This document shows positions 1-10,292 of a DNA stretch of 57,186 bases, piece by piece (positions within the stretch are counted from its first letter, which is position 1; each line of letters opens with the position of its first letter). Both the position numbers and the translations under genes were made by a program. Below the pieces are notes generated by a model that was not told the DNA's origin, searched no databases, and was given only the letters and a program-made list of their open reading frames with translations. Origin of the DNA: Flavobacterium sp. (GTDB taxonomy: Bacteria; Bacteroidota; Bacteroidia; Flavobacteriales; Flavobacteriaceae); assembly GCA_029946065.1 (NCBI GenBank), contig JAQSDU010000009.1, forward strand, positions 1-57,186. The letters are read 5' to 3'.

Positions 1-3000
1 TAATAGGACCTGAATTGTTAACATCGCTTATCTGGATAAGGTTGGCGTTGTTTTCTAAGATAAAATTACTAGCACTCAAATTATTAACGACATCTTGAAC
101 TACGGTAATATCAGTACCTGAATTTATCGTAATGGAACCTGAATTAATGCTCAAATTTTTAGCAATAAACTCGCCATTGGCAGTAGTATCATAAACACCT
201 TCTATTTTTGCATTTAGAGTAGCAGTAGGACCTGTAACATTGGACCACGCACTTCCATTCCAAGTGACACCTTCGGTTACTGTTCCAAAAATCGTTACGT
301 CGTCTAGTCTAAACGTGCCTGAGGCAGCCGCCACAGATGCGGTTAAATCGGCACGTTGAGTTCCAAAAGGATAGATCCTAAAAGTAACAGTTGTGCCTTC
401 TGGAGCTGTAAAATCTGCAAAATCCCAAGTAGCAACAGTTCCAACTACGGGTGTAATTGGCGCCGCTCCCCATGAGTTTGAAGTCGTAAAATTGTCTGTA
501 CTATAACGCACTTCCATACGGTTTGGCGCTGAATTACTTGCTTGTCTGAAGAACGAAACCGAAGTAAGGTTCAACAAATAACCAGAAGCAGGAGTAATAG
601 AAAACTCAATATAAGAAGTATTGCTAACGATAGCAGTATTGTTAAGTGTGGTCGAATTGAATACATTCCCTGTCGATTGACAAGTTGTTGTACTTCTCGT
701 TAACGGAGAACCGGTTGTATTGGCAGCCGTTGTAGCAATGTTACCTTGGGTCGGGCACGCAGTTACACCTGCGAACTGGTTCAAGTATAAAGCATTTACA
801 ACAACTATTTGCTGGTCAACATTTATAGCAGCATTGTAGTTTTGACTTGACGCTTGCGATGCTGATATGATTGTTGTTCCTATACCAACGATATGAACCG
901 TATTGCCTGTTAGCGTTGCAACAGCAGGATTTGAACTCAAGTAACTGATCGGGTTCACAGCCGATGTAGGAGAAGTAGCAGTCAATGCAAAATCAGCATC
1001 AAAAGTCGTTTTTTGTGTAATTGCACCAAATGTGATAGTTTGATTGGCTTTGTTGATATCTCCAGTTAATATCGGTTGCGCGAGCGTATATTTCGCCGCA
1101 TCAGCACCGCCAAGCGTATAACTAGTTGTGACATTTTTACCTAAACCTGCATTGGCATCGTCAAAGACACCACCACCGTTTAAGGTTACCACATCTAGAC
1201 CTACAATTCCTGAAAGTGTCGCTCCAGTGATTGTTGCGGTTGTGGTACCATCATAGGTTTTTGCAGTTACGGCAGCATTAGTTACAGTAAGCTGTTTCGT
1301 AGTAACCGTTAATGGTTGAATTACATTTGGTGCAGGGTTGAAACTTCCATTACCAGCTTGTGAAGCCGTTATGTTGGTTGTTCCAATGCCCACCACTGTT
1401 ACAGTTGTTCCTGAAACAGTTGCAACAGCATTGTTTGAACTGATATAACTTACTGCCAAACCTGAAGAAGCGTTCGCGGTCAATTCAAAAGTAGCATCGC
1501 CATAAACCGCATTTGGTAAAGCATCAAAGGTAATTGTTTGGTCAGAAAGTGCTCCGTTGACAACATTCAATATTTGTTGTACATCCGCAGCAGCGTTATA
1601 ATTAGCATTGCCGGCTTGATGCGCAGTAATTGTTGTTGAACCAGCACCCACAAGGTGAACTGTTACACCGGTTACAGTTGCAACCGCTGTGTTTGAGCTT
1701 GTATAAGTAATTGGATTAATCGCAGCAGTTGTAGCAGTTGCTGTTAAATCAAAATCTGGATCGCTCACGTCTTTTCCTATTAATGGATCAAAAGTGATGG
1801 CTTGATTCGCTTTGGCAATGGTAAGTACTAATGTCGCTGAACCTGTTCCTGCGCCGTTGGTAGCCGAAATGGTTACGTTAAAAGTACCTGCAGCAGTTGG
1901 TATTCCGCTGATCACTCCAGTTGCATTATCAACTGTTAATCCTGCTGGTAAACCTGTTGCGTCATAACTGTCTGGTGAATTTACCGCAGTAATCGTATAG
2001 TTTGTAAAAACGGCATCTACAGTTCCTGATGCTACCAACGTACTGTTTGAAATCGCTGGTGTAAGCAAAACTGGTGCAAATGCGATACCTCTGAAATAAG
2101 TATTAGCAGGGGCCGTTGCGATTACGGTAGCAGTTCCTGAAATTGTAGCATCATAAGCAGCCGAATCGGTTAATTTTAAAATCTGTGCTGCTACTGCAGG
2201 AGGTCCAGCGGTTGCTGCGGTTGTAGCGTAAATATCCACACTGCCACCATTAACTTGTGCTGTGATACCGGCAATTCCAGTAGTAGTTACACTTCCGCGG
2301 GCTGTCCATGTTGCACCATTGTCATTAGATGACCATTTGTAAATACCTGGAGCGGTAACATAAGCTACATAAGTATTCCAGTTGCCGCCGCCTCTGTTGA
2401 CCATATAATAAGCATAAGGATCACCTCCTGCAAGATTAACTGTCGAAACTTGTCCTGTAGTGGTTGGCAGTCCTGTTCCAACTTTGTAAACGCCAGTCGT
2501 TCCTGAGCCTGTGCTTACATAAAGTTGGTTATTGTATATCGATACGGTACGTAAATTAGTAACCGTTGATGAAATCGTAGTTGGCGTAACCGCTGTAGTA
2601 TTGCCTTGGTGTAGAATAGAAGTAACTCCTGTTCCATTTCCGCCTGTCCAATAACGAGAACCGTCCACGGTAGTAACCGATCTGAAACCTGATCCGTGAA
2701 TACCACTTACGATAACGCTTGTTGCAACTGCACCAAGATTGTTAACACGGGCAACTACTCTTTTAACACCTGCGGCACTGTTGATGCCTGTTACTCCTAA
2801 AGCCGAATCATATCCGCCTAAAGTAATGTATTGTCCATCTGCTGAGAGACTCAATTGTACTTCTGAAGTCGCTGTTCCACTTTCTGCAATCCTATTGATA
2901 TTTCCAGAAGTTGTTGTAGGTAACGCTACTGTAATACCAGAGGTTCCGCTGGTCGTGAATTCGTCAATAAATACAGCCGTAGCAGCATTCGTTGGTAATG

Positions 3001-6000
3001 CAGCTCCTGTTCCAACACGTGCAACCACAATATTTCCTTGGGTAAACTGTGGTACATATACATTAACGGTCAATGTACGATCCACATTTGAAGCCGCGCC
3101 ATAAGTAGCGTCTCCAGCTTGTGAAGCTGTTATAGTAGTTGAACCAGCACCTGTTATCGTAACAATATTACCTGCAATTGTAGCAACCGCTGGATTAGAG
3201 CTTATATAAGAAACACTAAGTCCTGAACTTGCTGTTGCAGTTAAAGCAAATGGCGTATCGTTGGTTGTTTTTGTTGCAATCGGATTAAAAGTAATCGTTT
3301 GGCTGATTGTCGTAATATCAGCAGCTAAGGATGGTTGCGTTAGCGTATAATTTGCGACAGCGGCACCTGAAAGACTATAGCCTGTAACTGTTACCGGAAT
3401 AGCATTCGCAATTGCTGAACTGTCAAAAGTAGCTGTTGGTGTTCCCGAAAGCGTTGTGTCATCTGCACCTACAACACCATTCAATATAGCAGTGCCGCTT
3501 AAAGTAGCAGTTGTATTGCCGTCGTATTCTTTGTTGTTGGCCGTAAGACCACTAATGGTTAATACTTTTGTGTTTACTGTACTTGAAGCCGTAGCGACAT
3601 TCACAGTGGTAGCGTCAGTGCTTGTCAAAACGATATCTCCTGAATATGGCGAAGCGATAGCTGTTGCTGTAGCAGATAAACTTACATAAACCATAGTCGA
3701 AGCGATTGTTCCCGCTGTACCAACTGTAATTGGCGAACCATTGCTTCCAACATTCGCAGAAAAATCAGATGTTGTTGAAACTTGGAAACCAACCGGTGGA
3801 TTTACAGATATTCCGGCAACCATATTTGTACCTGAAATAGTAAATGAAGTGGTTGCTGAAGCTGTTCCGTATGTAGTTGAAAGCACAGCAAGTGTTCCGT
3901 TGGCAGTTATAAGTGGAATGAGTTGCGGTACAATTTCGCCATTATTCAAAATAGTTGCATGACCACTAAATCCGGTGAAAGTAATCTTTGCAAGTTGTGC
4001 AGCGGTTATTCCAGTAGCATCTGTTCCTACAAATATTTTACCTGCAGTTCCTGAAGCACCTGCAGTTCCTGTCCAGCCATTTACTGTCAAAGTTGTTCCG
4101 TTCCAAGTCAAAGCATTGCTGGCTGCAAATGTTAAACTGTGAACACCTGTTCCTAAAGTAATCGTTGAATTATTAGCTAAAGTAAGTGTACCAACCACTT
4201 CGCTGAAACCTAATGTTGCGCCTGTTTTTAAATTTCCTCCATTAAGATTGATTGGATTTGTATTAGCGATAACACCTGCAGCACCTAATTGTAACGTTCC
4301 ATTTGTAATTATGGTTGTTCCGGTGTAAGTATTTGCGCCAGTTAGTGTAAGGGTTGATGAACCCGATTTGCCAAGTCCTGTTTTGTTTGTAGTTCCGTCT
4401 GCGATGATTAGGCCAAAAGTTGTAGATGTGGTGCCGTCGATGGTCAAAGTGGCATCACTTGCTCCGTTATTTCTTATTGATCCGCCACCAACGCCATTAG
4501 TTAAAGATGCAACAGTTTGGTTAAATCCATTCAAATCAAGAATGCCGCCATTTCCAGAACTATTCGCCATAGTTACATTTGTAGCAACTGGAAGCGCATT
4601 CGCAATCCCCAGTTTTACAACCCCACTATTGGCACTGTTAAAGAGTGTAGCTCCAGTATAGGTATTGACTCCATTAAGATTAACTATACCTGCACCGCCA
4701 GAAGCACCTGCAGCAAACATTAAGTCTGCCGATCCGCTGATAACGCTGTTGATGGTAATATCATTTCCTGAAGTAGCTCCAATTGCCGTTTTTATTGCCG
4801 TATTATTGGTAATATTAGCTGATGCGCTAAGGCTGGTTCCAGTTGAAGTGGCTACTATCGCAGCTACTGCGCCTGTTCCTGTTCCGCCTGCTGATAAGAT
4901 ATTTATTGGTACAGCGATTGAGTTGTTGGCAGCTACAAGGTTAATTCTTTGTGCAATATTTACCGAACTGCTTTGCGCAGCGGTAATTGAAATTGCTGCT
5001 GTTCCGGTGCCACTTACATTTCCAATAGAGAAAGTACCGCTTACTGGTGCTCCTATATTGACGTTAGGTGAAAAATTAAGATTTACATTATTACCCAAAA
5101 CAATATTTCCGGATAATGTAACCGTTGCAGTACTTGTACTGGCTAAAGTATAGCCGCTTGTATCGAAATTGAATTTTGGTGCTGTAAATGTGATAGCTCC
5201 AGTAGCACTTATTGTTCCTGCTGTTCCAGCAAATGTTGCCTCTAACGGTGTAGTATTAGTGCTCCAAGTGGTCAACGAGCCTGTGGCACTTGGCGTTCTC
5301 CAATTACTTGTAGTGGCATTGTCCCAAGTTCCTGTTCCGCCTGTTGCTGCCGTTGTATTGGCATCGGCATCCCAGAAAAAACCAGATATTACAGGTGTTG
5401 CAGAAGTGCTAACTCCCGATGTCCAGTTCGTTCCTTTACGGGTAAATACTTTAAAATTATAAGTCGTATTATTAACTAACGATGTTACGGTAACGCCTGT
5501 TCCAGTTCCTTTATAAACCACTACTCCGCTATCAAAAGCTGTATTAGAAGAATCTGTAAAACTAGCAGAATTCGCAATATAAGCAGAACCATTTCCAGTT
5601 GGAACAGCAGCTGTAAATGCTGATGTTGAAGCCACGACCAACATTTCGTCAAAACACGCACCATTTGTCCATCCTAATACGGAAAGAGTGTTACCGTTTG
5701 ATGCAGAAAATCCAGACACAGCGTCTGGTGTTGTGCAAACTACTGCCGCAACAGATCCGTTCAAGATAAAATCTTTAGTTCTTAAATTTCCTGTTCCGCT
5801 GGCGGACCAGCCATATAACCTGATGATAACATTATTGGAAGTAGAAAAATCTGGAAAATCCCAAGTATTAGTTACATCCACACTAGCTGTAGGCAATGAA
5901 TAATCTGGTGAATCTACCCAGCTAGAACCTCCATCTATAGAATAACTTGCGCCAACTACTTGTGGCCCGGCATTGGTTCTGTATGCAGTAAAAGTAAATG

Positions 6001-6337
6001 ATGTATAGGTCGCCGAATAGGTACTGTTTGCCTGAACGGAAAAGCCATGGTACTCATTGGCAGTCCTTGCAGCTAATCGTGATGTATTATCAAAATTACT
6101 GCTCACATAATAGCCCGCTTGCGTCTGAGTGTTAACGCCTGCGCCTCGGGCGAGCGTTCCAAACGTAATATTTGCGGATACACCACTAGCCGTAGTAGCT
6201 CCTGCGGCATAAGTGCCAAGCTGTGCCTGCATTGTAACCGTTCCGGAAAACAGTATGCAAATCACTGCAATCATTTTCAAAGCATTAAAAGCTGTTGCCA
6301 GCGAATAGATACTTTTTGAAAGTAAATTGTTTTTCAT
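1..6337 (-). CDS. Giant secreted repeat adhesin, 3' end outside window (2112 codons visible)
   Basis: An uninterrupted minus-strand frame starts at the ATG at 6335-6337 and runs off the left edge, so the C-terminus is missing. The N-terminus has a lysine-containing start followed by a hydrophobic signal segment ending near AQL (about residues 1-41). Visible modules in order: a C-terminal-like carbohydrate/adhesion region with autotransporter-associated beta-strand repeats (WDNATTSNW near residue 334; GANTYTG near 665), a YDG-type domain near 922-950, a bacterial Ig-like (Big_2-like) repeat, a propeller-like region near 1093-1412, a putative-Ig (He_PIG-type) domain near 1426-1505, more Big_2-like repeats and a second YDG domain near 1680-1716. 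The last visible part matches the module before the T9SS sorting domain of the gene at 11987-16690, so a sorting domain probably lies just outside. Likely a surface or secreted adhesin; ligand unknown. Confidence 0.85.
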   Translation of the reverse strand, partial: MKNNLLSKSIYSLATAFNALKMIAVICILFSGTVTMQAQLGTYAAGATTASGVSANITFGTLARGAGVNTQTQAGYYVSSNFDNTSRLAARTANEYHGFSVQANSTYSATYTSFTFTAYRTNAGPQVVGASYSIDGGSSWVDSPDYSLPTASVDVTNTWDFPDFSTSNNVIIRLYGWSASGTGNLRTKDFILNGSVAAVVCTTPDAVSGFSASNGNTLSVLGWTNGACFDEMLVVASTSAFTAAVPTGNGSAYIANSASFTDSSNTAFDSGVVVYKGTGTGVTVTSLVNNTTYNFKVFTRKGTNWTSGVSTSATPVISGFFWDADANTTAATGGTGTWDNATTSNWRTPSATGSLTTWSTNTTPLEATFAGTAGTISATGAITFTAPKFNFDTSGYTLASTSTATVTLSGNIVLGNNVNLNFSPNVNIGAPVSGTFSIGNVSGTGTAAISITAAQSSSVNIAQRINLVAANNSIAVPINILSAGGTGTGAVAAIVATSTGTSLSASANITNNTAIKTAIGATSGNDITINSVISGSADLMFAAGASGGAGIVNLNGVNTYTGATLFNSANSGVVKLGIANALPVATNVTMANSSGNGGILDLNGFNQTVASLTNGVGGGSIRNNGASDATLTIDGTTSTTFGLIIADGTTNKTGLGKSGSSTLTLTGANTYTGTTIITNGTLQLGAAGVIANTNPINLNGGNLKTGATLGFSEVVGTLTLANNSTITLGTGVHSLTFAASNALTWNGTTLTVNGWTGTAGASGTAGKIFVGTDATGITAAQLAKITFTGFSGHATILNNGEIVPQLIPLITANGTLAVLSTTYGTASATTSFTISGTNMVAGISVNPPVGFQVSTTSDFSANVGSNGSPITVGTAGTIASTMVYVSLSATATAIASPYSGDIVLTSTDATTVNVATASSTVNTKVLTISGLTANNKEYDGNTTATLSGTAILNGVVGADDTTLSGTPTATFDSSAIANAIPVTVTGYSLSGAAVANYTLTQPSLAADITTISQTITFNPIATKTTNDTPFALTATASSGLSVSYISSNPAVATIAGNIVTITGAGSTTITASQAGDATYGAASNVDRTLTVNVYVPQFTQGNIVVARVGTGAALPTNAATAVFIDEFTTSGTSGITVALPTTTSGNINRIAESGTATSEVQLSLSADGQYITLGGYDSALGVTGINSAAGVKRVVARVNNLGAVATSVIVSGIHGSGFRSVTTVDGSRYWTGGNGTGVTSILHQGNTTAVTPTTISSTVTNLRTVSIYNNQLYVSTGSGTTGVYKVGTGLPTTTGQVSTVNLAGGDPYAYYMVNRGGGNWNTYVAYVTAPGIYKWSSNDNGATWTARGSVTTTGIAGITAQVNGGSVDIYATTAATAGPPAVAAQILKLTDSAAYDATISGTATVIATAPANTYFRGIAFAPVLLTPAISNSTLVASGTVDAVFTNYTITAVNSPDSYDATGLPAGLTVDNATGVISGIPTAAGTFNVTISATNGAGTGSATLVLTIAKANQAITFDPLIGKDVSDPDFDLTATATTAAINPITYTSSNTAVATVTGVTVHLVGAGSTTITAHQAGNANYNAAADVQQILNVVNGALSDQTITFDALPNAVYGDATFELTANASSGLAVSYISSNNAVATVSGTTVTVVGIGTTNITASQAGNGSFNPAPNVIQPLTVTTKQLTVTNAAVTAKTYDGTTTATITGATLSGIVGLDVVTLNGGGVFDDANAGLGKNVTTSYTLGGADAAKYTLAQPILTGDINKANQTITFGAITQKTTFDADFALTATSPTSAVNPISYLSSNPAVATLTGNTVHIVGIGTTIISASQASSQNYNAAINVDQQIVVVNALYLNQFAGVTACPTQGNIATTAANTTGSPLTRSTTTCQSTGNVFNSTTLNNTAIVSNTSYIEFSITPASGYLLNLTSVSFFRQASNSAPNRMEVRYSTDNFTTSNSWGAAPITPVVGTVATWDFADFTAPEGTTVTFRIYPFGTQRADLTASVAAASGTFRLDDVTIFGTVTEGVTWNGSAWSNVTGPTATLNAKIEGVYDTTANGEFIAKNLSINSGSITINSGTDITVVQDVVNNLSASNFILENNANLIQISDVNNSGPI

Positions 6338-6381
6338 AGGTATGGAAAAAAGATATTAATTAGATTTTAACTTTTCAGTTG

Positions 6382-6389
6382 CAAAATTA
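6382..6389 (-). promoter_or_regulatory. Possible -7 box of the giant adhesin gene
   Basis: On the minus strand this reads TAATTTTG, a full match to the Bacteroidota -7 consensus TAnnTTTG, 45 bases upstream of the adhesin start. No TTG is seen at the expected -33 distance, so support rests on one element. Confidence 0.4.
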
Positions 6390-6490
6390 AGGTTATTTGC
6401 TGCAGGCCTTCGGGTACAATAGGTTAACATATCGTTAGGAGATATTTAACCTTTTGCTGTTTTTATGCGGAATAGATTTAAATTGGCATA

Positions 6491-6527
6491 AAAAAACTTC
6501 CTGCAGTTGGCCCACAGGAAGTTTTTT
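6491..6527 (-). terminator. Rho-independent terminator downstream of the four-gene T9SS/porin operon
   Basis: Perfect 13-bp inverted repeat (arms 6491-6503 and 6515-6527, 11-base loop). The arms end in an A-run on one side and a T-run on the other, so it can work on either strand. It sits 18 bases after the stop of the minus-strand gene at 6545-8368. Confidence 0.8.
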
Positions 6528-6544
6528 AAATGTATGCTTGAAAA

Positions 6545-8368
6545 TTATTTTACCATTTTTAACACTTTGCCTTCGTTATTTCGGATGAAGTAAACGCCTG
6601 AAGTGAGTTCGCTTACATTCAAATCAGTTGCGTTTTTTGCAGTAAGGATTTGCTTACCGCTGATGTCTGAAACCGTCACGTCTGAAGGCACATTAAAGTG
6701 AATCGTATTTCCGTTTACCGGATTTGGATAAAAACTAAAACGGTTGTTCAATTGAAAATCTTCATTGCCCAAAACAATATTACTGATGCCAATATCGTCT
6801 AATGCCAATTGTGCACGACTTCCAGTTCCGCTTACAAAATAATAAACCCAACGCAATTGAAAACCAAATTCTTCATTCAAAAGTGCTGCCGGTAATGTCG
6901 TAACAAAATCTTGCGAAGTATTGTCATCGCCGCTGGTATAATCTTGTGGTGTTTCAAATTCTGTCCATCCAGCGTTCGGATCAATATTATTAGTTGTTCC
7001 GTTGCGGTATTGCAGTCTCAAGCCATAAACACGGTTATTTTTTAGGATGGTTCTTGCCGTCCAAGTAAGGTCTGCCGATTGATAGGAACCGATTCCAATT
7101 GGCTGGTCTGCCATTAAACTCAGTACAACCGCACCTGCACGTCCATTTTCGATAATGGATCCAGTAGCTTGTGTTGGATCTGATCCATCGCAAACACCTG
7201 TGAATTGCGAATTTCCTGTGTTGATAAACGAAACACCATTGTCGCCTTCGCCTGCAAAACGAGCCCTGGCTGTTAGGTTATACAAACAATGCCAATCTTC
7301 TGTGAATGGTGTATTCAAATCAGGATCTGTTACATTGTGTGTCCAGAACGCCATATGTTCTGGAAAAGTATTGATTGCAGCAGCAGGATCCCAAGCTGTG
7401 AATATTGGTTGGTCTTCACCAGATATATGTAAAGGCTCTGGGTTGGTAAGATTTACCGCAGCATTTGTTCCTAAAAGCGTAACAATGGCATCACTTACAT
7501 CGGTAGTAGCAACTGTTAAAGTACCTGTGTAAGTACCCGGTACAATAGCATTCATTCTTACAAAAACAACTGTTTCGGCCACTACACCAGATGTTGGGGT
7601 TAGTGAAAGTGAATTGGTGAATCCTATTGTGGCAGACAATGAAATTTCAAAATTTTCCGTTGCTGTAAGGGTAATATTTCCTGTAAGGTTACTTCCAGAA
7701 ACATTTACGGTATGATTTGGAGATGGTGTGCCCACAAGCTGGCTGAAAGTCATTGAAGTCTCATCAACAGAAAGTTGCGCAACAGTGGACTGTGCAATAT
7801 CAACATTGTCGATAACCAATTTTCCGGCAGTACCACTTCCAGAGCCTCTTGTTACGCTGAAACGTACCAAAACACTACTTTGATTGTTCGCCGCTGCGGG
7901 CAACGCATAACTGAAATCACTAAAATCGGCTTGGTCAGCGTTTGGAAGTGATGCGATTTGTTGTGTGCCAATCCATGTTGTACCTGCATCAATCGATGTT
8001 TCCATAGTAAGGATTACATTTCTTGTCCCGGTACCATCGCCATTTAACATTGATTTTGCTTTGAAAGTAAAAGCCAAAGAAGTTGCTGAGGTCATGTCAA
8101 GGCTTACACGCACATCACCGTTAAAAGAGCTTGTAGGAATAATACTCAATGCTGCCGGAGCAGAAAAAAAAGTGGTTTCATCACGAAAAATTCTTGTAGC
8201 TGTAGCTGTTGGATTCACTAGGTTTCCCGTCCAGTTTGGAACGAAAGTCACATCTGTACCTTCTGTAAAAGTGGCATCAAAACTTTCCGAAGCCGGAAAA
8301 GTGCTGATCTGTGCAAATGCATTGGCAGAAAAAACCAGCAATGCGATAAAGAGTAATTTTTTAATCAT
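6545..8368 (-). CDS. Secreted protein with T9SS type A sorting domain (607 aa)
   Basis: Starts with a clear signal peptide (MIKKLLFIALLVFSANAFAQ). A beta-rich jellyroll-like region follows (about 25-195; it ends GKLVIDNVDI, a pattern common in Bacteroidota secreted 'choice-of-anchor'-type modules), then an Ig-like segment (about 200-305) and a second beta-sandwich region (about 310-525). The C-terminus has the T9SS type A layout: FYPNPV, then VSDISGKQIL, ending VYFIRNNEGKVLKMVK. It should be exported by Sec, moved across the outer membrane by T9SS, and anchored or released. It is the last gene of a minus-strand operon, 15 bases after the porin gene, and is followed by a strong terminator. The substrate is unknown. 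Confidence 0.85.
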   Translation of the reverse strand: MIKKLLFIALLVFSANAFAQISTFPASESFDATFTEGTDVTFVPNWTGNLVNPTATATRIFRDETTFFSAPAALSIIPTSSFNGDVRVSLDMTSATSLAFTFKAKSMLNGDGTGTRNVILTMETSIDAGTTWIGTQQIASLPNADQADFSDFSYALPAAANNQSSVLVRFSVTRGSGSGTAGKLVIDNVDIAQSTVAQLSVDETSMTFSQLVGTPSPNHTVNVSGSNLTGNITLTATENFEISLSATIGFTNSLSLTPTSGVVAETVVFVRMNAIVPGTYTGTLTVATTDVSDAIVTLLGTNAAVNLTNPEPLHISGEDQPIFTAWDPAAAINTFPEHMAFWTHNVTDPDLNTPFTEDWHCLYNLTARARFAGEGDNGVSFINTGNSQFTGVCDGSDPTQATGSIIENGRAGAVVLSLMADQPIGIGSYQSADLTWTARTILKNNRVYGLRLQYRNGTTNNIDPNAGWTEFETPQDYTSGDDNTSQDFVTTLPAALLNEEFGFQLRWVYYFVSGTGSRAQLALDDIGISNIVLGNEDFQLNNRFSFYPNPVNGNTIHFNVPSDVTVSDISGKQILTAKNATDLNVSELTSGVYFIRNNEGKVLKMVK

Positions 8369-8383
8369 GTTATTGTATTTAGG

Positions 8384-9562
8384 TTATTTAAAGTTTAATT
8401 GTATTCCGATTCTATATTGTTCTTGCCATTTGAATGGGTCTATGCTTTCTTCTTTCAAAACATTGAAATATTGAAATTTGATCATCGCATCAAATCCGTC
8501 GATCTGATAGGCAATCGCCGGCGAAAAACGCCTTGAATTTCCGGCAACCAAATCATTCAAATCAAGCTCTTCATACCGTGCAGAAAAAACCGTTTTGATT
8601 TTTTTAGCAAAATAATTCACCTGCGCCACATAACCGCCAGCAAGGAAATAGCCGCCCGTTTGATCGGCTGTTAAATTGTGCAACAACGGATCTGTTGGCA
8701 ATTTGGGTTCTCCTTTAATTTGGTGCAATTCAAATTGTCCTGAAAAGCCCATATATTGAAAAGCGGCATCAAATCCGTAAACATATCTTTTTCCGTTGAT
8801 TACTTTTAATCCATACGCACCTCCTGAATTCGGCACCATTACTTCACCATCTGGAATCGCTTTATTCGCATACCTACCATTTATTCCAAAAGAAAACATC
8901 GGTATCGGTGTAATCCTATCGTCAATTTCTCTATATCGAAATCTCGACGGATACGAAAAATCAACCCTTCCGGCATATTCCGGTTGTCCACTGGCATCGT
9001 TGTCTCCATTTAATGACAATTCTCCTAATCCTGTATAAATTCCTGCGTAAGCATTAATCCTTTGGTTCCAGAAAGTTTTTATAAATGTTATGCCAACATC
9101 CCTTGAACTAAAAATATCTCCTCTTGTCAAATCGGCACGCTGCCAATATGGCGAATAGGCGAACGGCACCATTGCATTTCTCGAATAATACAATTTGCCG
9201 TAACCTGCCTGAATGTCCATAAACCCTAATCCTTTATAAACCACATAAGCATCCATTAAACCTGGATTTTCAGGGTCTGGCGTGCCGTTATTGTTGTTAG
9301 CAGACATGTCGGCAAAATCCACTTGCAATTCATATTCCCAGATATTTCCGATACGTCCTTCGAGTTGTAATTGTGCATCACGCATTTTAAAACGGTCTTT
9401 GTCTCTTTCGGTTTCACCCGGTTTTAAAGCCCTATAATTGTAATATGCCGAAAGACTACCGCTGATTTCAAGTGTATGATTACCATTCGTAAGCGTTAAC
9501 TGTGCAAAAGCAGTCGAAGTTACAAATAATATGGTAAAGTATAAAAATAAATTATTTTTCAT
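8384..9562 (-). CDS. Outer-membrane porin, OprO/OprP-like (392 aa)
   Basis: Signal peptide at residues 1-20 (ends STAFAQ), followed by alternating hydrophobic/aromatic beta-strand sequence through to the C-terminus (ends RIGIQLNFK). It has the typical opening of phosphate-selective porin O/P-like proteins: a short N-terminal strand, SGSLSAYYNYR, then the QLQLEGRIGNIWEYELQVDFAD region. The length fits a 16-strand porin. It begins one base after the stop of the beta-propeller gene, so translation is likely coupled. The co-transcribed propeller and surface proteins suggest uptake of a periplasmically processed substrate. Phosphate or organic phosphate would fit the family name, but the sequence does not prove this. 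Confidence 0.75.
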   Translation of the reverse strand: MKNNLFLYFTILFVTSTAFAQLTLTNGNHTLEISGSLSAYYNYRALKPGETERDKDRFKMRDAQLQLEGRIGNIWEYELQVDFADMSANNNNGTPDPENPGLMDAYVVYKGLGFMDIQAGYGKLYYSRNAMVPFAYSPYWQRADLTRGDIFSSRDVGITFIKTFWNQRINAYAGIYTGLGELSLNGDNDASGQPEYAGRVDFSYPSRFRYREIDDRITPIPMFSFGINGRYANKAIPDGEVMVPNSGGAYGLKVINGKRYVYGFDAAFQYMGFSGQFELHQIKGEPKLPTDPLLHNLTADQTGGYFLAGGYVAQVNYFAKKIKTVFSARYEELDLNDLVAGNSRRFSPAIAYQIDGFDAMIKFQYFNVLKEESIDPFKWQEQYRIGIQLNFK

Positions 9563-9563
9563 C

Positions 9564-10292
9564 TTACTGTTTTTCAGGGTTTTTAAAGAAATACAAACGT
9601 TTCATATCATCCGACTGTATCAGCATATTGCCGTTTTTGTCAAAAGCAATTCCTTCCGGATTAATAATCGGTACCGACCATTTGCCCAGTACTTCATAAG
9701 AATTTGGATCAACTTTGAAAACCGTCATGTCTTCATCACTTAACAACCAAAGGAAATCATTATAATAAGTAGCAGATGCAATATCGCGGGCGATTTTACC
9801 GAGACTGATTTCATTCACTACTTTGAGATCGGTGTCGAGTTCAAAAAGATAAATAGGGTCTTTTTCAGTTAAAATGACAAATTTGTTTTTGGCTTTGTTA
9901 AAAGTAAACGCCTCATAGCCTTTATTTCTTCCGCCAGCATATGGCAGGTAAACCGTTCTTTCTAGTTTTAAAGTATTGATGTTGAAAATTTTGATTTTAC
10001 GTGTAACTTCCTCAACGGCATAAACGAATTTTTCGTCAACATAAACCGCTTCATCGTCCATTCCGGCGTAATCGGCTTTGCGGATGATTTTGCCTTGGGT
10101 ATCGGTTTCGAATAAATAGCCATTGTCGCTTACTATGAACATGCTTTTCCCGTCTGGGCGGAAGCAAATATCTGACGGTTCCGGAATTTCAAGTGAAATG
10201 AATTTTTCAGGTTTCAGGCTAATGGTTTCTTGTGCTTGCATTGCAGCCGAATACAAGAGGATGGCTGCGATGCTGTATTGTATATTTCTCAT
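9564..10292 (-). CDS. SdiA-regulated-like periplasmic beta-propeller protein (242 aa)
   Basis: The N-terminal signal peptide (about 1-20, AAMQAQ) is followed by repeated four-strand blade units: PSDICFRPDGKSMFIVSDNG, DDEAVYVDEKFVYAVEE, GYEAFTFNKAKNKFVILTEK, and PEGIAFDKNGNMLIQSDD. This layout and length match the SdiA-regulated / YjiK family, whose biochemical role is poorly known. The related phytase-like propellers hydrolyse organic phosphates, but I do not see their calcium-binding site clearly here. Its ATG overlaps the stop of the upstream lipoprotein gene (ATGA). It is part of a four-gene operon with a porin and a T9SS protein. Confidence 0.7.
   Translation of the reverse strand: MRNIQYSIAAILLYSAAMQAQETISLKPEKFISLEIPEPSDICFRPDGKSMFIVSDNGYLFETDTQGKIIRKADYAGMDDEAVYVDEKFVYAVEEVTRKIKIFNINTLKLERTVYLPYAGGRNKGYEAFTFNKAKNKFVILTEKDPIYLFELDTDLKVVNEISLGKIARDIASATYYNDFLWLLSDEDMTVFKVDPNSYEVLGKWSVPIINPEGIAFDKNGNMLIQSDDMKRLYFFKNPEKQ

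Noticed and set aside
2739..5462. Series of plus-strand open frames opposite the first adhesin
   Set aside because: They are antisense shadows of a long repetitive coding sequence and have no homology or start signals.
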